Source: Selaginella moellendorffii (lineage: Eukaryota > Streptophyta > Lycopodiopsida > Selaginellales > Selaginellaceae). From it: a stretch of DNA of 64,000 nucleotides. The first letter of the stretch is position 1, and each line of letters opens with the position of its first letter. The notes under the pieces are model-generated. The model had not been told where the DNA came from. It did no database searches and saw only the letters and a list, made by a program, of their open reading frames with translations. The DNA is taken from assembly GCF_000143415.4 (NCBI RefSeq), contig NW_003314353.1:276140-340139 (forward strand), written 5' to 3'. A program made the translations under genes and the position numbers. This document shows positions 32,973 to 42,818 of this stretch, piece after piece.

Positions 32973-35000
32973 ATGCAGCGCCAATTGGTTTGCTTGTTGG
33001 TGGTGGGAATTGCCGGGTTTATCGTCGCTAGCGTGGAGAATTTACAGGATGTTGGATTTGATGATCAGCTTTCACGCCTCGGCGAGCTTGAGCAGGGCAA
33101 TGGATTGCGGAAATTGCTGCAAGAGAAGCCGAAAGCCAAGACAAAGTCCGGAGGCAAAGCTGGTGATGGGCTTCCAGCAAAAGCTAAAGGAAGCGGTGCT
33201 GGGGAGAAGAAATCCAAGGCAGGAAGCGGTGATGGAAATCACGTCGAGGAAAAGAAAGTCCCCGCGGTTAATGACGCGATTCAGGGTGGAAAGTTGGAGG
33301 GGTCTGAGCTAAAACCAGCTGCGAAGAAGCCAGGGAAAACGAAAAAGAAAATTCTGGAGGACGAGGACGATGAAGATATCCGGTTTATGGAAGAGGAGAA
33401 GCTCCAGAGCGTTGTGAAACAAGGTGGCAAGAAAGAACAAGGTGCTAAAGTGGATGGTGGCGAAGATGTGAAAGAAGATGGCCAAGGCGAAGTTTTCAAA
33501 GTGGAGGACGAAGAACGGACTGACGCCAAGCCGGACAGCACAGTGTCTTCGAAGACGAAGGTGAAAAAGGGGAAGTCCAAGAAAGCTGGAGCGAAGAAGG
33601 CAAACGTAGACGTTGTTTTGGGCGACTCCGAGAATGTTGCCGGGGACGAGAAAGTAAGTGTAGCAGTTGAAGACGACGACGTCGCTGAACAGAAGAGCGT
33701 CGAGGAAGAGAAGAAGGAAACAAAGCGGAAGAAAAGCAACAAGAAGGCACCTGAGGTCGATGACACGGAGGAAACTTCCGACAGTGCGGATGCGGATCAG
33801 AAGAAAGGAGTGGAAGTCGAAGTCATTCCTGACGAATTGGACGACGTCAAGGTACTGGAGGAGGAAATCCCGAAGAAGGAAGTAAAGAAGGAAATCCCGA
33901 AGAAAACCGAGAAGAAGGATCAAGTCCTTGCTGAGAAACAGGAGGAGGAGCAGAACAGCAAGCCTCCTACGAAGATCAGCAAGAAAGAAAAGGAGATGCC
34001 AAAGACCAAGCCAAAGACCACCAAGGAAAAGCCAAAGCTAGACAAGTCCAGTCCCACGAAGGCAAAGAAGAATAGCGGCGAGTCCACGAAGAAGAGCACA
34101 GAAGTGAAGAAGAAGGAGGAAGTGACGAAGGACGAGAAGCTGGAAGTGCCAAAGACAACGACGACGACGACGACGACGGTAGTAAACTTTCCAGAGGAAG
34201 ACTTGCACACCGACGCTTTCGACTTCCAGGACGAGTTGCCGGACGAGGAGGACATCGACTTGCTCTCGCAAATCTCCGACCTCCCGACGAAGATCCAGCA
34301 GACTGCAGGCAACGTCGCGGACACTCTCCGCCCCAGCTTGTCCAAGCTCTCCGAGACGTCCAAGACGTACTTCTCCCAGGCCAACCAGCAGATGACCGAG
34401 AGCTTCACTCCGATCATGGGCCACCAAGCGGCACCGGTGGTGGCCTCCCTCATCTCCTACGCGTTCTTACTCGCTCCTCTCATCGTGGTGATCTACATGC
34501 TCGAGCGCATCCGTGCCACTCTCTCGCTCGCCAAAGTTCTCTTCTTCGTCAACCTCTACCTGGGAGCCTACTTCCTCACGCTGGTGCTCGCGACTTTCGC
34601 CCTCCAGAGCGAGCCCATGGCCTTCTTCTTCCGGCACTCGCGCTCTAGCTGCGTCTTCCTCCAGCTCCTCCAGGCGCTCGGCTACATGCTCTACCTCTTG
34701 CTCTACACCGTGGCGATCATGAAGTCCTTCTCCTACGGCGGGGTCTTGGAGAGGATGACCACGGTGTTCCAGTGGGTGATCGTGGCGCTGTTCGGCCTCC
34801 ATTACTACGTGACCGTGTTCCATCGAGCCATGGCCATGAAGGTCCCTCGGACGACTTGGAAGGTCTATCTGGTATACACGGCAGCGTTTTCGGTGCTGGC
34901 TCTCTTTGCCAGAGCCAAGATCGAGCCGATCAAGAAGGAGTACTACTACACGCCGGTAGACGATTCCGAGGAGGCTAGTCCCATTGACAAGAGGAGCTAA
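32973..35000 (+). CDS. Plant protein with signal peptide, long Lys/Glu-rich lumenal region and multi-pass C-terminal membrane domain
   Basis: Intronless coding region, 675 residues. MQRQLVCLLVVGIAGFIVAS is a signal peptide. Residues about 45-420 are strongly charged and low in complexity, rich in Lys and Glu with many KK and EE runs plus a Thr run. The last 200 residues contain five hydrophobic segments: SLISYAFLLAPLIVVIYML, VLFFVNLYLGAYFLTLVLA, LQALGYMLYLLLYTVAIM, WVIVALFGLHYYVTVFH and VYLVYTAAFSVLALFA. The membrane domain resembles an uncharacterised plant family with a GHQ-APVVASLISYAFLLAP core. The charged region is expected to be in the ER or secretory lumen. Function is unknown. Confidence 0.75.
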   Translation: MQRQLVCLLVVGIAGFIVASVENLQDVGFDDQLSRLGELEQGNGLRKLLQEKPKAKTKSGGKAGDGLPAKAKGSGAGEKKSKAGSGDGNHVEEKKVPAVNDAIQGGKLEGSELKPAAKKPGKTKKKILEDEDDEDIRFMEEEKLQSVVKQGGKKEQGAKVDGGEDVKEDGQGEVFKVEDEERTDAKPDSTVSSKTKVKKGKSKKAGAKKANVDVVLGDSENVAGDEKVSVAVEDDDVAEQKSVEEEKKETKRKKSNKKAPEVDDTEETSDSADADQKKGVEVEVIPDELDDVKVLEEEIPKKEVKKEIPKKTEKKDQVLAEKQEEEQNSKPPTKISKKEKEMPKTKPKTTKEKPKLDKSSPTKAKKNSGESTKKSTEVKKKEEVTKDEKLEVPKTTTTTTTTVVNFPEEDLHTDAFDFQDELPDEEDIDLLSQISDLPTKIQQTAGNVADTLRPSLSKLSETSKTYFSQANQQMTESFTPIMGHQAAPVVASLISYAFLLAPLIVVIYMLERIRATLSLAKVLFFVNLYLGAYFLTLVLATFALQSEPMAFFFRHSRSSCVFLQLLQALGYMLYLLLYTVAIMKSFSYGGVLERMTTVFQWVIVALFGLHYYVTVFHRAMAMKVPRTTWKVYLVYTAAFSVLALFARAKIEPIKKEYYYTPVDDSEEASPIDKRS

Positions 35001-35669
35001 GCAAGCGAAAGAGGTAAAAAACCATCTTTTCTCAAGACAATGGGTGGACTAAACTTTGTTATCTCTTTGTCTTTGCAGTTTTAGATGAATAAGAAGAGAT
35101 AAGAGATGCGTAACGTAATGTTAATACACGAGAATTTGAAGTGAAGCTCCCCCACTCCATCAGTGATAAGTTTTGCGTGTTTGCATTTTCTAGCTGCCAG
35201 GTTATTTATCTATCAGATGGAACTTAACTTTGCTTTGACTCTAGCAGAGATCGTGCTTTGCGGATCAATCTAAATGGCTTTCCGGGATTTGCAGTGAGAG
35301 CTCTCTCGCAAGCGTGTCTGTCCAGCTCCTTGGGAAAGGCGAGAGAGACTTAACGAGAGAAGCAAAGCTGGCCAAACCGAAAGGGACTGCTTAAAGTCTC
35401 ACTGGCCGGTGGACGAGGAGCCACAAGTTGCTGCAAACTAGAGGACGGACACTAATAGCAAACTTCCAAACAAGCCATTCAATCGCAAAACAAAGACGTG
35501 AAAACGAAACGAAACAAAGAAGAAAACACTCTCAAAGTTTAGACAAAGAGAACAACGTTATCATACAAATCCTTGACTACTGTCAATCCATCCAAACTTC
35601 CAAAAGCCTGCTATGCATGCCTCGAGGAGTGATTGCTCTGAAAGACGAATCCCCGGATGGATGAATCGA
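35001..35669. other. Convergent 3' regions
   Basis: The space between two converging genes holds their 3' untranslated regions. A GTAAAA to TTTGCAG stretch just after the stop at 35000 may be a 3' UTR intron. No gene recognised. Confidence 0.4.
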
Positions 35670-36611
35670 TCACTCTCTCCTCCCGCCAAGGTGGTGATGG
35701 TGGTGGTGGAGGTGGTGATGGAAATGCTCGTGCCTGTGATGGTAGAGCTCATCTCCATCGCCCTCCTCGTCCCGGAACTTGAGAAGATGACCATCGGCAT
35801 CGTCCACTCGACCCTCCACCACCGGAGACGGATTAAACGTGAGGAGCTGCGAGAACTTGGAGCTAATCGCGTTGTTGTTGTCGCTCTTGTCACTGCTGAT
35901 GCTGCTGTTGCTGACGAGATTGCTGCTAGTGCTGCTCAGGCTGCTGCTGGCCGACTTGGATTTCTTGAAAGTCCGCTTGGTGGCGACGTCGTCCTCGGAG
36001 AGGCAGAGCACCGGAGCCGGGATGAATCGGCTCAGCCTCGCCGCCAGAGCTTCCCTGTACTTCCTTCCTCCGCCACCGCCGCCACCGCCGCTCTTGCAAT
36101 TCTGCGAGGAGCAGCTGAGCGAGACGAGGTTCCTGTTGGTGGTGATGGACGCGGCGGAGGCCTCCTTGAGCGCCTTGTCCAGCTCCTTGGCCACCGAGAG
36201 GAGCTCGAACGAGTCGAAGAGCGACTGGTTTGGATCCCACTTCTGGTGCGCCTTGACGATGGTGTCCCCCGCCGTGTAGCTGCCATTCACTCGCAGAGCC
36301 TCGGCTTTGAAGCGGGACGTTCGCTGCACCACCACCATGGCTCTGTTCCTCACGTCCTCTGGACTGCCATTGCTGTAGTTGCCTCCGCCGCGCTGGTACC
36401 ATGCCCAGGCAGCTGCCTTGCTTCGCGGACTGATCTTCTCGTCGTCGATGTTGGTGTTATTGCCGCTGCTGCTGTTGCTGCTGTTTGAATTCTCGTCCTG
36501 TGATGCCTGCTTGAAAATGTGATCCGTTTCTTGCCTGGCTTTCGCTAGCGCGGCTCCAAAGTCCGTCACGGGCTTCTTCTTCGCGGAGGACTTCTTCTTC
36601 CTCAATCCCAT
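35670..36611 (-). CDS. Uncharacterised plant protein with Ser-rich region and His-rich C-terminus
   Basis: Intronless, 313 residues. The basic start MGLRKKKSSAKKKPVTDFG is followed by a Ser/Asn-rich linker. A moderately conserved helical region follows (RSKAAAWAWYQRGG; QKWDPNQSLFDSFELLSVAKEL; DKALKEASAAS) that resembles plant proteins of unknown function sharing a SLFDS-E core. An eight-Gly run and poly-Ser come next, and the end has a His cluster (HHHLHHHHHHLGG). The start MGLRKKKSS has Gly at position 2 but no strong myristoylation context. The His-rich tail could bind metals or be simple-repeat drift. Function unknown. Confidence 0.6.
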   Translation of the reverse strand: MGLRKKKSSAKKKPVTDFGAALAKARQETDHIFKQASQDENSNSSNSSSGNNTNIDDEKISPRSKAAAWAWYQRGGGNYSNGSPEDVRNRAMVVVQRTSRFKAEALRVNGSYTAGDTIVKAHQKWDPNQSLFDSFELLSVAKELDKALKEASAASITTNRNLVSLSCSSQNCKSGGGGGGGGRKYREALAARLSRFIPAPVLCLSEDDVATKRTFKKSKSASSSLSSTSSNLVSNSSISSDKSDNNNAISSKFSQLLTFNPSPVVEGRVDDADGHLLKFRDEEGDGDELYHHRHEHFHHHLHHHHHHLGGRRE

Positions 36612-37644
36612 CGCGAGATGGATTCAATTCCCACCTGTCAAGGCTTGCAATGAGATCTCTCAGTACACAGCGAAACTTCTTACCGTGGAGAGAGGAGAGA
36701 GGCGGAGATTTTCTAGCGTATAATATGTGGAGCAACTATCTCCGTAGCGGATGTGGCTGCTGATTAATCCAGAAAAGGAAAAACGGAAGAGTCACGGAAA
36801 TTGGAAATGAAAGACCCACCAAACCATGGACGCAGTCGGGTACCAGACATGGTCGCTTTGATTTTACGAGCGCGGCCCACTTTATTTGCATGGCTCCGTC
36901 CGAATCCGACAAAATTCTCGCGTTCCTTTGATAGGCTAAGTTGCTCCAAACAACAAGTTCCGCGGCTCGCAACAAGATGACAAGCAGTTGCGTCCACGGA
37001 AGCCTGCGAGAGAGAGAGAGAGAGAGAGCATGCGTGAAATCAGAGAAAAGCTGGCTTTTGCAGCGCTCGTAAATAGAGAAAAATCTTTGAATCCTTCAGC
37101 CTCACATTTTTACCTGTCTGAATCGCCTCGCATCGCCTGGTCCGCGTGCCAGAGTGTTGTAAACATCATCACCAGACAAATTTAAAAAACTCTGCAAATT
37201 TAATGCTCGGGCCGCTGCGTAGCAAGAAAAAGTTAAGGCACTGATGAATGAGGATGATAACCAAATTAAGTATGGTATGACAGTACTCGAACTTACAGCA
37301 GTAGTACCATGCGGAGCGCGCAAGATATTTTTCGTACGTCGTTCGTTGGTTTCGATCGAGCGATCTCCAGCATTTGGAATCTGCAGCAGCATCACTGCTC
37401 TCCATTTAGTAAAAAGAAAAGAACAAAAGTAAAATTCTAAGGCTTCTATGAGAACACATCACCTGTGTTTCACTTCACGAGCTTCCGTCGAAGTCCAGGA
37501 AGATTCGAGTTTGGTGAAGCGATACTGAAGAAGGGCCAAAGTCTAGTCTCCTCTCCTGCAGCCACAACAACTTATGATTGGTTATAAAATACAAAGTCAG
37601 TATCTCACCACGTCTGCTCACCACGAGAAGACGATGATCATCAG
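36612..37644. other. Intergenic region with a (GA)n microsatellite
   Basis: A (GA)n run of about 21 bp lies at 37008-37028. The remainder is promoter of the minus-strand gene and 3' flank of the PPR gene. Short ORFs are unconvincing. Confidence 0.45.
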
Positions 37645-40257
37645 CTAAGGACAGCGTGCCTCGTTAGCTTGAGCGCTCCAGCAAAGATTGGCCATCAGAT
37701 TGTAAGCCGCGTCGATTTTCTCGTTGTTTCCAAGCTGAAGCACAGCATCAAACGCGACCCTCCCTATGGCCAAGTTCCTCCACTTCCAGCACGAAGTGAG
37801 AAGGGTCATCCAGATCACGGCGTCCACTCTGGTCGGAATGGACTTCACCACCTCCAGTGCAGCGGTTAGCTTGTTGGCCCGTCCGAGCATGTCAACCACG
37901 CAAGTGTAATGCTCTACGTCTGGAGGAATACCGAATGTGTGTTCCATCGACTGGAAAAACTCTCGGCCCCTTTCAACCAGACCAGCGTGACTACAGCCCG
38001 TGAGCACGCAGTTCAAGGTGATGCCATCGGCTTTGAAGCTTTCGTCCTGCATTATCTGAAAGACCTTGAAGACCTGTTTAGCATCGCCTTGCCGACCAAA
38101 ACCAACCAAAAGCGCGTTCCAAGCTCCCACCTGTAAGTCCTCAGTCGGTATAAGATCGAAGGCCTGCTGAGCTTCAATCATGCTCCCACATTTTCCGTAG
38201 ACGTCCACCAGAGAGTTTAGGAGAATTCCCCCGTTCCTGTCCAGTCCGTGTAGCCTGACGATATCGCCGTGAACTGCTTTAGCTGCTTTCGCGTCTGCGA
38301 GAGCGGCACATGCTTTGAGTGCCGTGACGAATGTTGACGCATCTGGTTGGCAGCCCGTATGCCCCATCACCGACGAATAAAAATGCAGAGCTAGCTCAGC
38401 TTCACCGTTGTCAACATACCCCAGCATCAAAACGTTCCATAAAACTGTGTCGGGCTTGCGAATCTTGTCGAAAACGCTGCGAGCATCGGCCAGACTGCCA
38501 CAAGTCGCGTACATGTTCACAAGGCTGCTGGCTACGAAACTGTCGACGTCACAAAGGCTTGCCGATGCTTCGGCGTGTATCTGAAAGCCCCTGTTTAGAG
38601 CCTCGGACTTGACAAGCTTTCTGCGACCCTCAACTTTCTGGCCCGTTTCTTTTGTTGCCAGTCCTGTACAGGCCTTAACAGCAGCAACAATAGTGCGAGC
38701 ATTCGGCTGGCCACCATGATCTTTCATCTGCTCAAATAACTCCAGGCCCAGCTGTTCTTCCCCAGCCTCTACGTATCCGAGTATCAACGCAGTCCATGAA
38801 ACAACACCACGATATAGCATTCTGTCGAACACACCACGAGCATCCCACATGCTTCCACATTTTGCGTAAGCATCTACCAGAGTATTCTGGACGTAGATAT
38901 CTGTGTCATACCCCCTGTTCCTCGCGCGAGAGTGTATAGCCATCACTTTTTCTAAACTTGAATTCTTCACAACCTGTCCCCCAACCGAGCTTCCTGTTTC
39001 CTTTCCTGTTAGACCAGCACACGCCTTGAGAGCAGCTACGTAAGTTCTCGAGTCCGGAGTAAAGCCTTCGGTTTCCATCCGTGAGAAGAGCTCTAAAGCC
39101 AGATGGCCTTCACCGTTTTCCGCATAGCCAAGTAGCAGCGCGTTCCATGACACTGCTGTTTTACTCTGCATCCTGTCAAAGACCCTGCTTGCATCCACAA
39201 GGCTGCCACACTTCGCGTACATGTCAATCAAAGTGCTTCCCAGCAAAAGATCCGAGTCCATACCTGCTTTTGTAGCTTGCCAGTGAAGAGCTCTTCCTTT
39301 CTCCAAGTTCTTGAGCTTGAGAAACTTCCCTTCGTCGTTGGCTGCCACACTGCTACAGGCCTTCAACGCAGCAGTGTAAGTGAGAGCATTTGGAGCACAG
39401 CCTCTCTGCTGCATTTCGGAGAACACCAGCAAAGCCAGGCTCCCTTCACCGCTTTGTACGTAGCCGAGGATCAACGAGTTCCACGAAACAACGCTGTGGC
39501 AAGGCATCAAGTCGAACACCCTGTGAGCATCCTCCAGGCTCCCACACTTCGCATACATGTCAACCAAAGAAGTCGAGATAAACACGTCTCCACAGCGCAA
39601 AACTCTAGAATGCACAGACATACCTCTCTTGAGCGATGTGGTCTTCTTCACCACCGAAGAAAAACTCTCGCCATCTTCCTTCTCGGCCAAGCAAGAACAC
39701 GCCTTGATCGCGGCAACTAGAGTCCAGGCATCCGGCTCACAGTCCATGCACGACGAGAAGATCTCCAAGCCCAGCTCTGGATCACCATTCTCGACGTAGC
39801 CCATCAAGAGGACGTTCCAAGAGACCACCGTGCGAGCTCCCATGGCGTCGAAAACACTCCTGGCATCCACCATGCTCCAGCACTTCGCGTACATATCCAC
39901 CAGTGTGTTCTCCACGTAGATACCAGCCAAGAATCCTCTTCTCAGTGCCTCGGCGTGGAGAGCCTTCCCCTTTCTAAGATCCCTGGCGCTACTGCAAGCC
40001 CGGAGCTCGCAAATAAATCTCGACCTGGATCTATTGCCACTGGAAATCCTCGCAATCGATGCTTCTTCTTCACTGTTGCTCCAAATCTTTGCGATTTCTT
40101 TATTCACAGATGCTTCTTCTTCCCGATTCTTCAATGGAGCCGCGATCGCGATCGATTCTTGGCTAGTTCCCGATCCTTTTGCCGCGATGGAGGAGCTGAG
40201 CGATCGAAATCCAGCGCTGGAGTGTCGCTTGGACCTACATTTGCTCCAGGGAACCAT
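37645..40257 (-). CDS. PLS-class pentatricopeptide repeat protein with E-type end
   Basis: Intronless, 870 residues. A basic, Ser-rich N-terminus suggests organelle targeting. PPR repeats of P, L and S type fill residues about 95-790, with recurring VDMYAKCGSL-DA-VFD-M and VVSWN-LLLGYVENGE blocks. The end reads GCSHAGLVERGREFFQSME, HYTCVVDMLGR and PTRVDAVIWMTLLTSCW, which is the E-domain region. The protein then stops at ANEARCP, without E+ or DYW motifs. Such proteins bind organelle RNA in a sequence-specific way, often for C-to-U editing with the deaminase supplied in trans. The target is unknown. The start is 124 bp from the divergent ATG at 40382, with a TTAGGGTTT telo-box between. Confidence 0.9.
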   Translation of the reverse strand: MVPWSKCRSKRHSSAGFRSLSSSIAAKGSGTSQESIAIAAPLKNREEEASVNKEIAKIWSNSEEEASIARISSGNRSRSRFICELRACSSARDLRKGKALHAEALRRGFLAGIYVENTLVDMYAKCWSMVDARSVFDAMGARTVVSWNVLLMGYVENGDPELGLEIFSSCMDCEPDAWTLVAAIKACSCLAEKEDGESFSSVVKKTTSLKRGMSVHSRVLRCGDVFISTSLVDMYAKCGSLEDAHRVFDLMPCHSVVSWNSLILGYVQSGEGSLALLVFSEMQQRGCAPNALTYTAALKACSSVAANDEGKFLKLKNLEKGRALHWQATKAGMDSDLLLGSTLIDMYAKCGSLVDASRVFDRMQSKTAVSWNALLLGYAENGEGHLALELFSRMETEGFTPDSRTYVAALKACAGLTGKETGSSVGGQVVKNSSLEKVMAIHSRARNRGYDTDIYVQNTLVDAYAKCGSMWDARGVFDRMLYRGVVSWTALILGYVEAGEEQLGLELFEQMKDHGGQPNARTIVAAVKACTGLATKETGQKVEGRRKLVKSEALNRGFQIHAEASASLCDVDSFVASSLVNMYATCGSLADARSVFDKIRKPDTVLWNVLMLGYVDNGEAELALHFYSSVMGHTGCQPDASTFVTALKACAALADAKAAKAVHGDIVRLHGLDRNGGILLNSLVDVYGKCGSMIEAQQAFDLIPTEDLQVGAWNALLVGFGRQGDAKQVFKVFQIMQDESFKADGITLNCVLTGCSHAGLVERGREFFQSMEHTFGIPPDVEHYTCVVDMLGRANKLTAALEVVKSIPTRVDAVIWMTLLTSCWKWRNLAIGRVAFDAVLQLGNNEKIDAAYNLMANLCWSAQANEARCP

Positions 40258-40381
40258 AAACCCTGGAGAATCCTTCTTGATTCCTGGATCCTTTCCTTCA
40301 CTGCTTACCGATCTTTCTGCCTCGATCTATGCGCGACAGCGGCCCAAGAGTGAGGAAATATTTTAGGGTTTATGCGAAGAG

Positions 40382-42282
40382 ATGGCCGCATTGTCTAGCC
40401 CAGCGGCTTTTCGCGGGAGGCGGCTGGAATCCTCGTCCACAGCGCAGGCGCACAGCTCCAAGAAGGATCAGGTACGCGTTCCTCGCAAGCGCGGCTGCTC
40501 GAATGGAATCGCCGCAAAGAAAGACGCCAGCGAGAGATTTCCATCGCGATCGGGCAAGCGCCCCAAGTGGGAGCTGTTTGGAGGCGCTGCAGCTGTTCTT
40601 GGCGGTAGCAGCATTGCGGCTTTCGGATTATCCAAGCTGGGATTCGGCTCTGGTTCCTCGGATTTTGGAAATCCCGAGATAGGAAGTGGAGGAAGTGGAG
40701 GAGCAAGGAATAGCGGTCGTGGCGGTGGTCGTGGCGGTGGCGGCGGTGGCAGTAGAGGGAACGAAGCCACTCTTCACAGGCCTGTGCTTGGCGAAAACAA
40801 AGAAGAAGATAGCAAAGAAGAACGAGGAAAGGGTCTCGTGGAAGAGGTTGCGTCTTCGGTAATCGAGCAATTGTCTCGCAGCGACAATCTTGCGAAAGCT
40901 TCCGAGGTATGATCTTTCTTCTTTTTGTTCCTGGAACTCATCTTTTTTCTTTCTTTCCAGACTGGAGCACTCAAGAGACTCCAAAAGGAAGCATTCACGG
41001 ATATTATGAAGCTGCGTGAAAAGTTTGAGAAGCTCGAGCTCGGCCTGTCTACGAAGGATTTTTCGAGTGGTCTTGAAAGAACAACGATCAAAGGCAGGGT
41101 GGCTGCAGGAGGAGCTTTCGTGCTCATGCAGGATTCAAGTAGCTACAACTCACGCTCGGCATTGGAGCAGTCTGGGCTCCCAGCCGGGCTCGAGGCAGAG
41201 TTTACTTTCCAGACGGCTTTTCGGGACGACAATGATCTACTGACGACGAAATGTGTGTCCGGGGATGGTGGCTTCGGTACTAGTGGCCTTGGAGGACCAA
41301 TTCGACTTGCGAAGATTTCTTACGCAACAAAAGTTACGGACGAGACGAAGTTTTCTTTGGTTCCTCTGGGTGCTCAAGCTACGGACATGACAGAAGTTGT
41401 GAATCCTCTCCAGGTAAAGCACAGATTTTCTTTGAGGCTAACATTTTATGGTTTTTGGTGTTCAAGGGCGAGGCACTGACAAAGTTTACGAGCTCTGGTC
41501 CTTCTCTCTTCAGCCACTGCAAAGGCTCCGCAATCGGTGCAACTTACAGGAGCTCAAACACGCTCGCCTCTCTGTCAGAGTACATCTCCGGCTGGGGCGA
41601 TTCGAACGGACTTCTCTGCCTGAGTACGCTCGCGCAGTTTATCCATCAGCCGACCGAGCAGCTAGCGCTCTCTCTCTCCGCGCTCAACCGCTTCTGGCCG
41701 AGTCCACCACTGCCGTCGGCAACTGGTTTACACTGGAGCGAGATGAAGCCTTTCGTCCTCTCAAAGTCCCTGCGCTCATCGGGTGTAGATACAATGAGAA
41801 CGTCAGGCTCAAGCTCCGTTTCTCAAGCGCTCAGCAACGGAGATAGGTGGAGTTTAGAGGCTCCGGCATACGAACCGAAAGGCACTGCGATGCAAGCGTT
41901 TGCCATGTCGGGAGAGATGGACCTTGGCGGAGGTGCTTGTCTCGGAGGCTGGCTACAGATGGAAAGAGGCGACTGGTTACAGGATGACGATCAGAAAAAG
42001 CTGGTGTGGTCTCTAAGTCTGGCACAGGAGGCGTCAGTGGACAGTGTGGGCTGGGGAGTCAGTCTCGGACGATCGAGACGAGATTTCTGGAGCTCCCTCA
42101 AGGACGAGGAGTCGGATGTCATAGGAAGGCAGGCCGAGGTGTCGTCTACGCAGTTCCAAGTGGAAGCGTTTCTGAAGTATGACTTTGGACAACGATTTAC
42201 GCTCCAGCCCGGGTTGTTGTATGTCCTCAACAAACAATGCCAGACACCGGCTTTGATGGTCAAGGGTGAGTGGAAGCTGTGA
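40382..42282 (+). CDS. Putative plastid-targeted Gly-rich protein of unknown function
   Basis: Three exons: 40382-40906, 40961-41413 and 41467-42282, phase 0 at both junctions, 597 residues. The Ser/Arg/Ala-rich N-terminus (AALSSPAAFRGRRLESSST) looks like a plastid transit peptide. It is followed by a hydrophobic AAAVLGGSSIAAFGLSKLG and a Gly/Arg-rich stretch. The middle is a helical GALKRLQKEAFTDIMKLREK. The C-terminal 350 residues alternate short polar and hydrophobic strands, including GEMDLGGGACLGGWLQMERG, WGVSLGRSRRDFW and FLKYDFGQRFTLQPGLLYV, suggesting a beta-barrel-like outer-envelope or thylakoid protein. I recognise no named family, so the function is not assigned. Confidence 0.65.
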
Positions 42283-42818
42283 CGAAGAACAAGGTTATTT
42301 TCTTTATTTCTTTCTTTCTTTCTTTCGTTTTTTTCCTTTTGAACGTCCCGATCAACGCCACCGTCGGAAAGACGAACAAGAGTTTACTTTTGCAAGCTCC
42401 ACGAGGTACGTAGGAGCTTGAAGTTTTGTTTCTTTGGCATTTGACCTTTATATCTCTGGTGTCTCTGCAGTAAGTAAACAAGAGATCTCTTCCTATAGCT
42501 TGTGCGTACTGAACTCTAGCGCCGCCTGAGGAGAAGTTTTTGAGACATGAATCGCAAGGTTTTGTCACTTTTTTTTTTTTTTTTGCTTCTAAATTCTGAG
42601 ATTTCTAGATTCAGTCTTGGAATGACGCTGTGTGGCCAAGCTCAGGTGCGAAGAAAGAAAAGAATTACTTATTTCGAGTTTGTCAATCGCCAACTTCTTT
42701 CTTTTTTTTTTTTTCTTTCAGGCGCGTTTTTTGCTTCAAATTTTTGGAAAGACTCTCTTTTATAGAATAAAAAGAGCCAACTTTTGGAGATGGACTCTGG
42801 TTTTTAGGGCTCCTCGCG
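42283..42818. other. Intergenic region with (CTTT)n and T-runs
   Basis: A CTTT microsatellite covers about 42301-42326 and a T-run lies near 42568-42584. No gene recognised. Confidence 0.45.

Noticed and set aside
33281-34453. Minus-strand frames over the Lys/Glu-rich gene
   Set aside because: Ser/Phe-rich antisense shadows of AAG/GAG-rich codons.
35613-36488. 291-codon plus-strand frame
   Set aside because: Antisense to a Ser/Gly/His-rich exon; the minus reading has a clear ATG and a plant-protein-like core.
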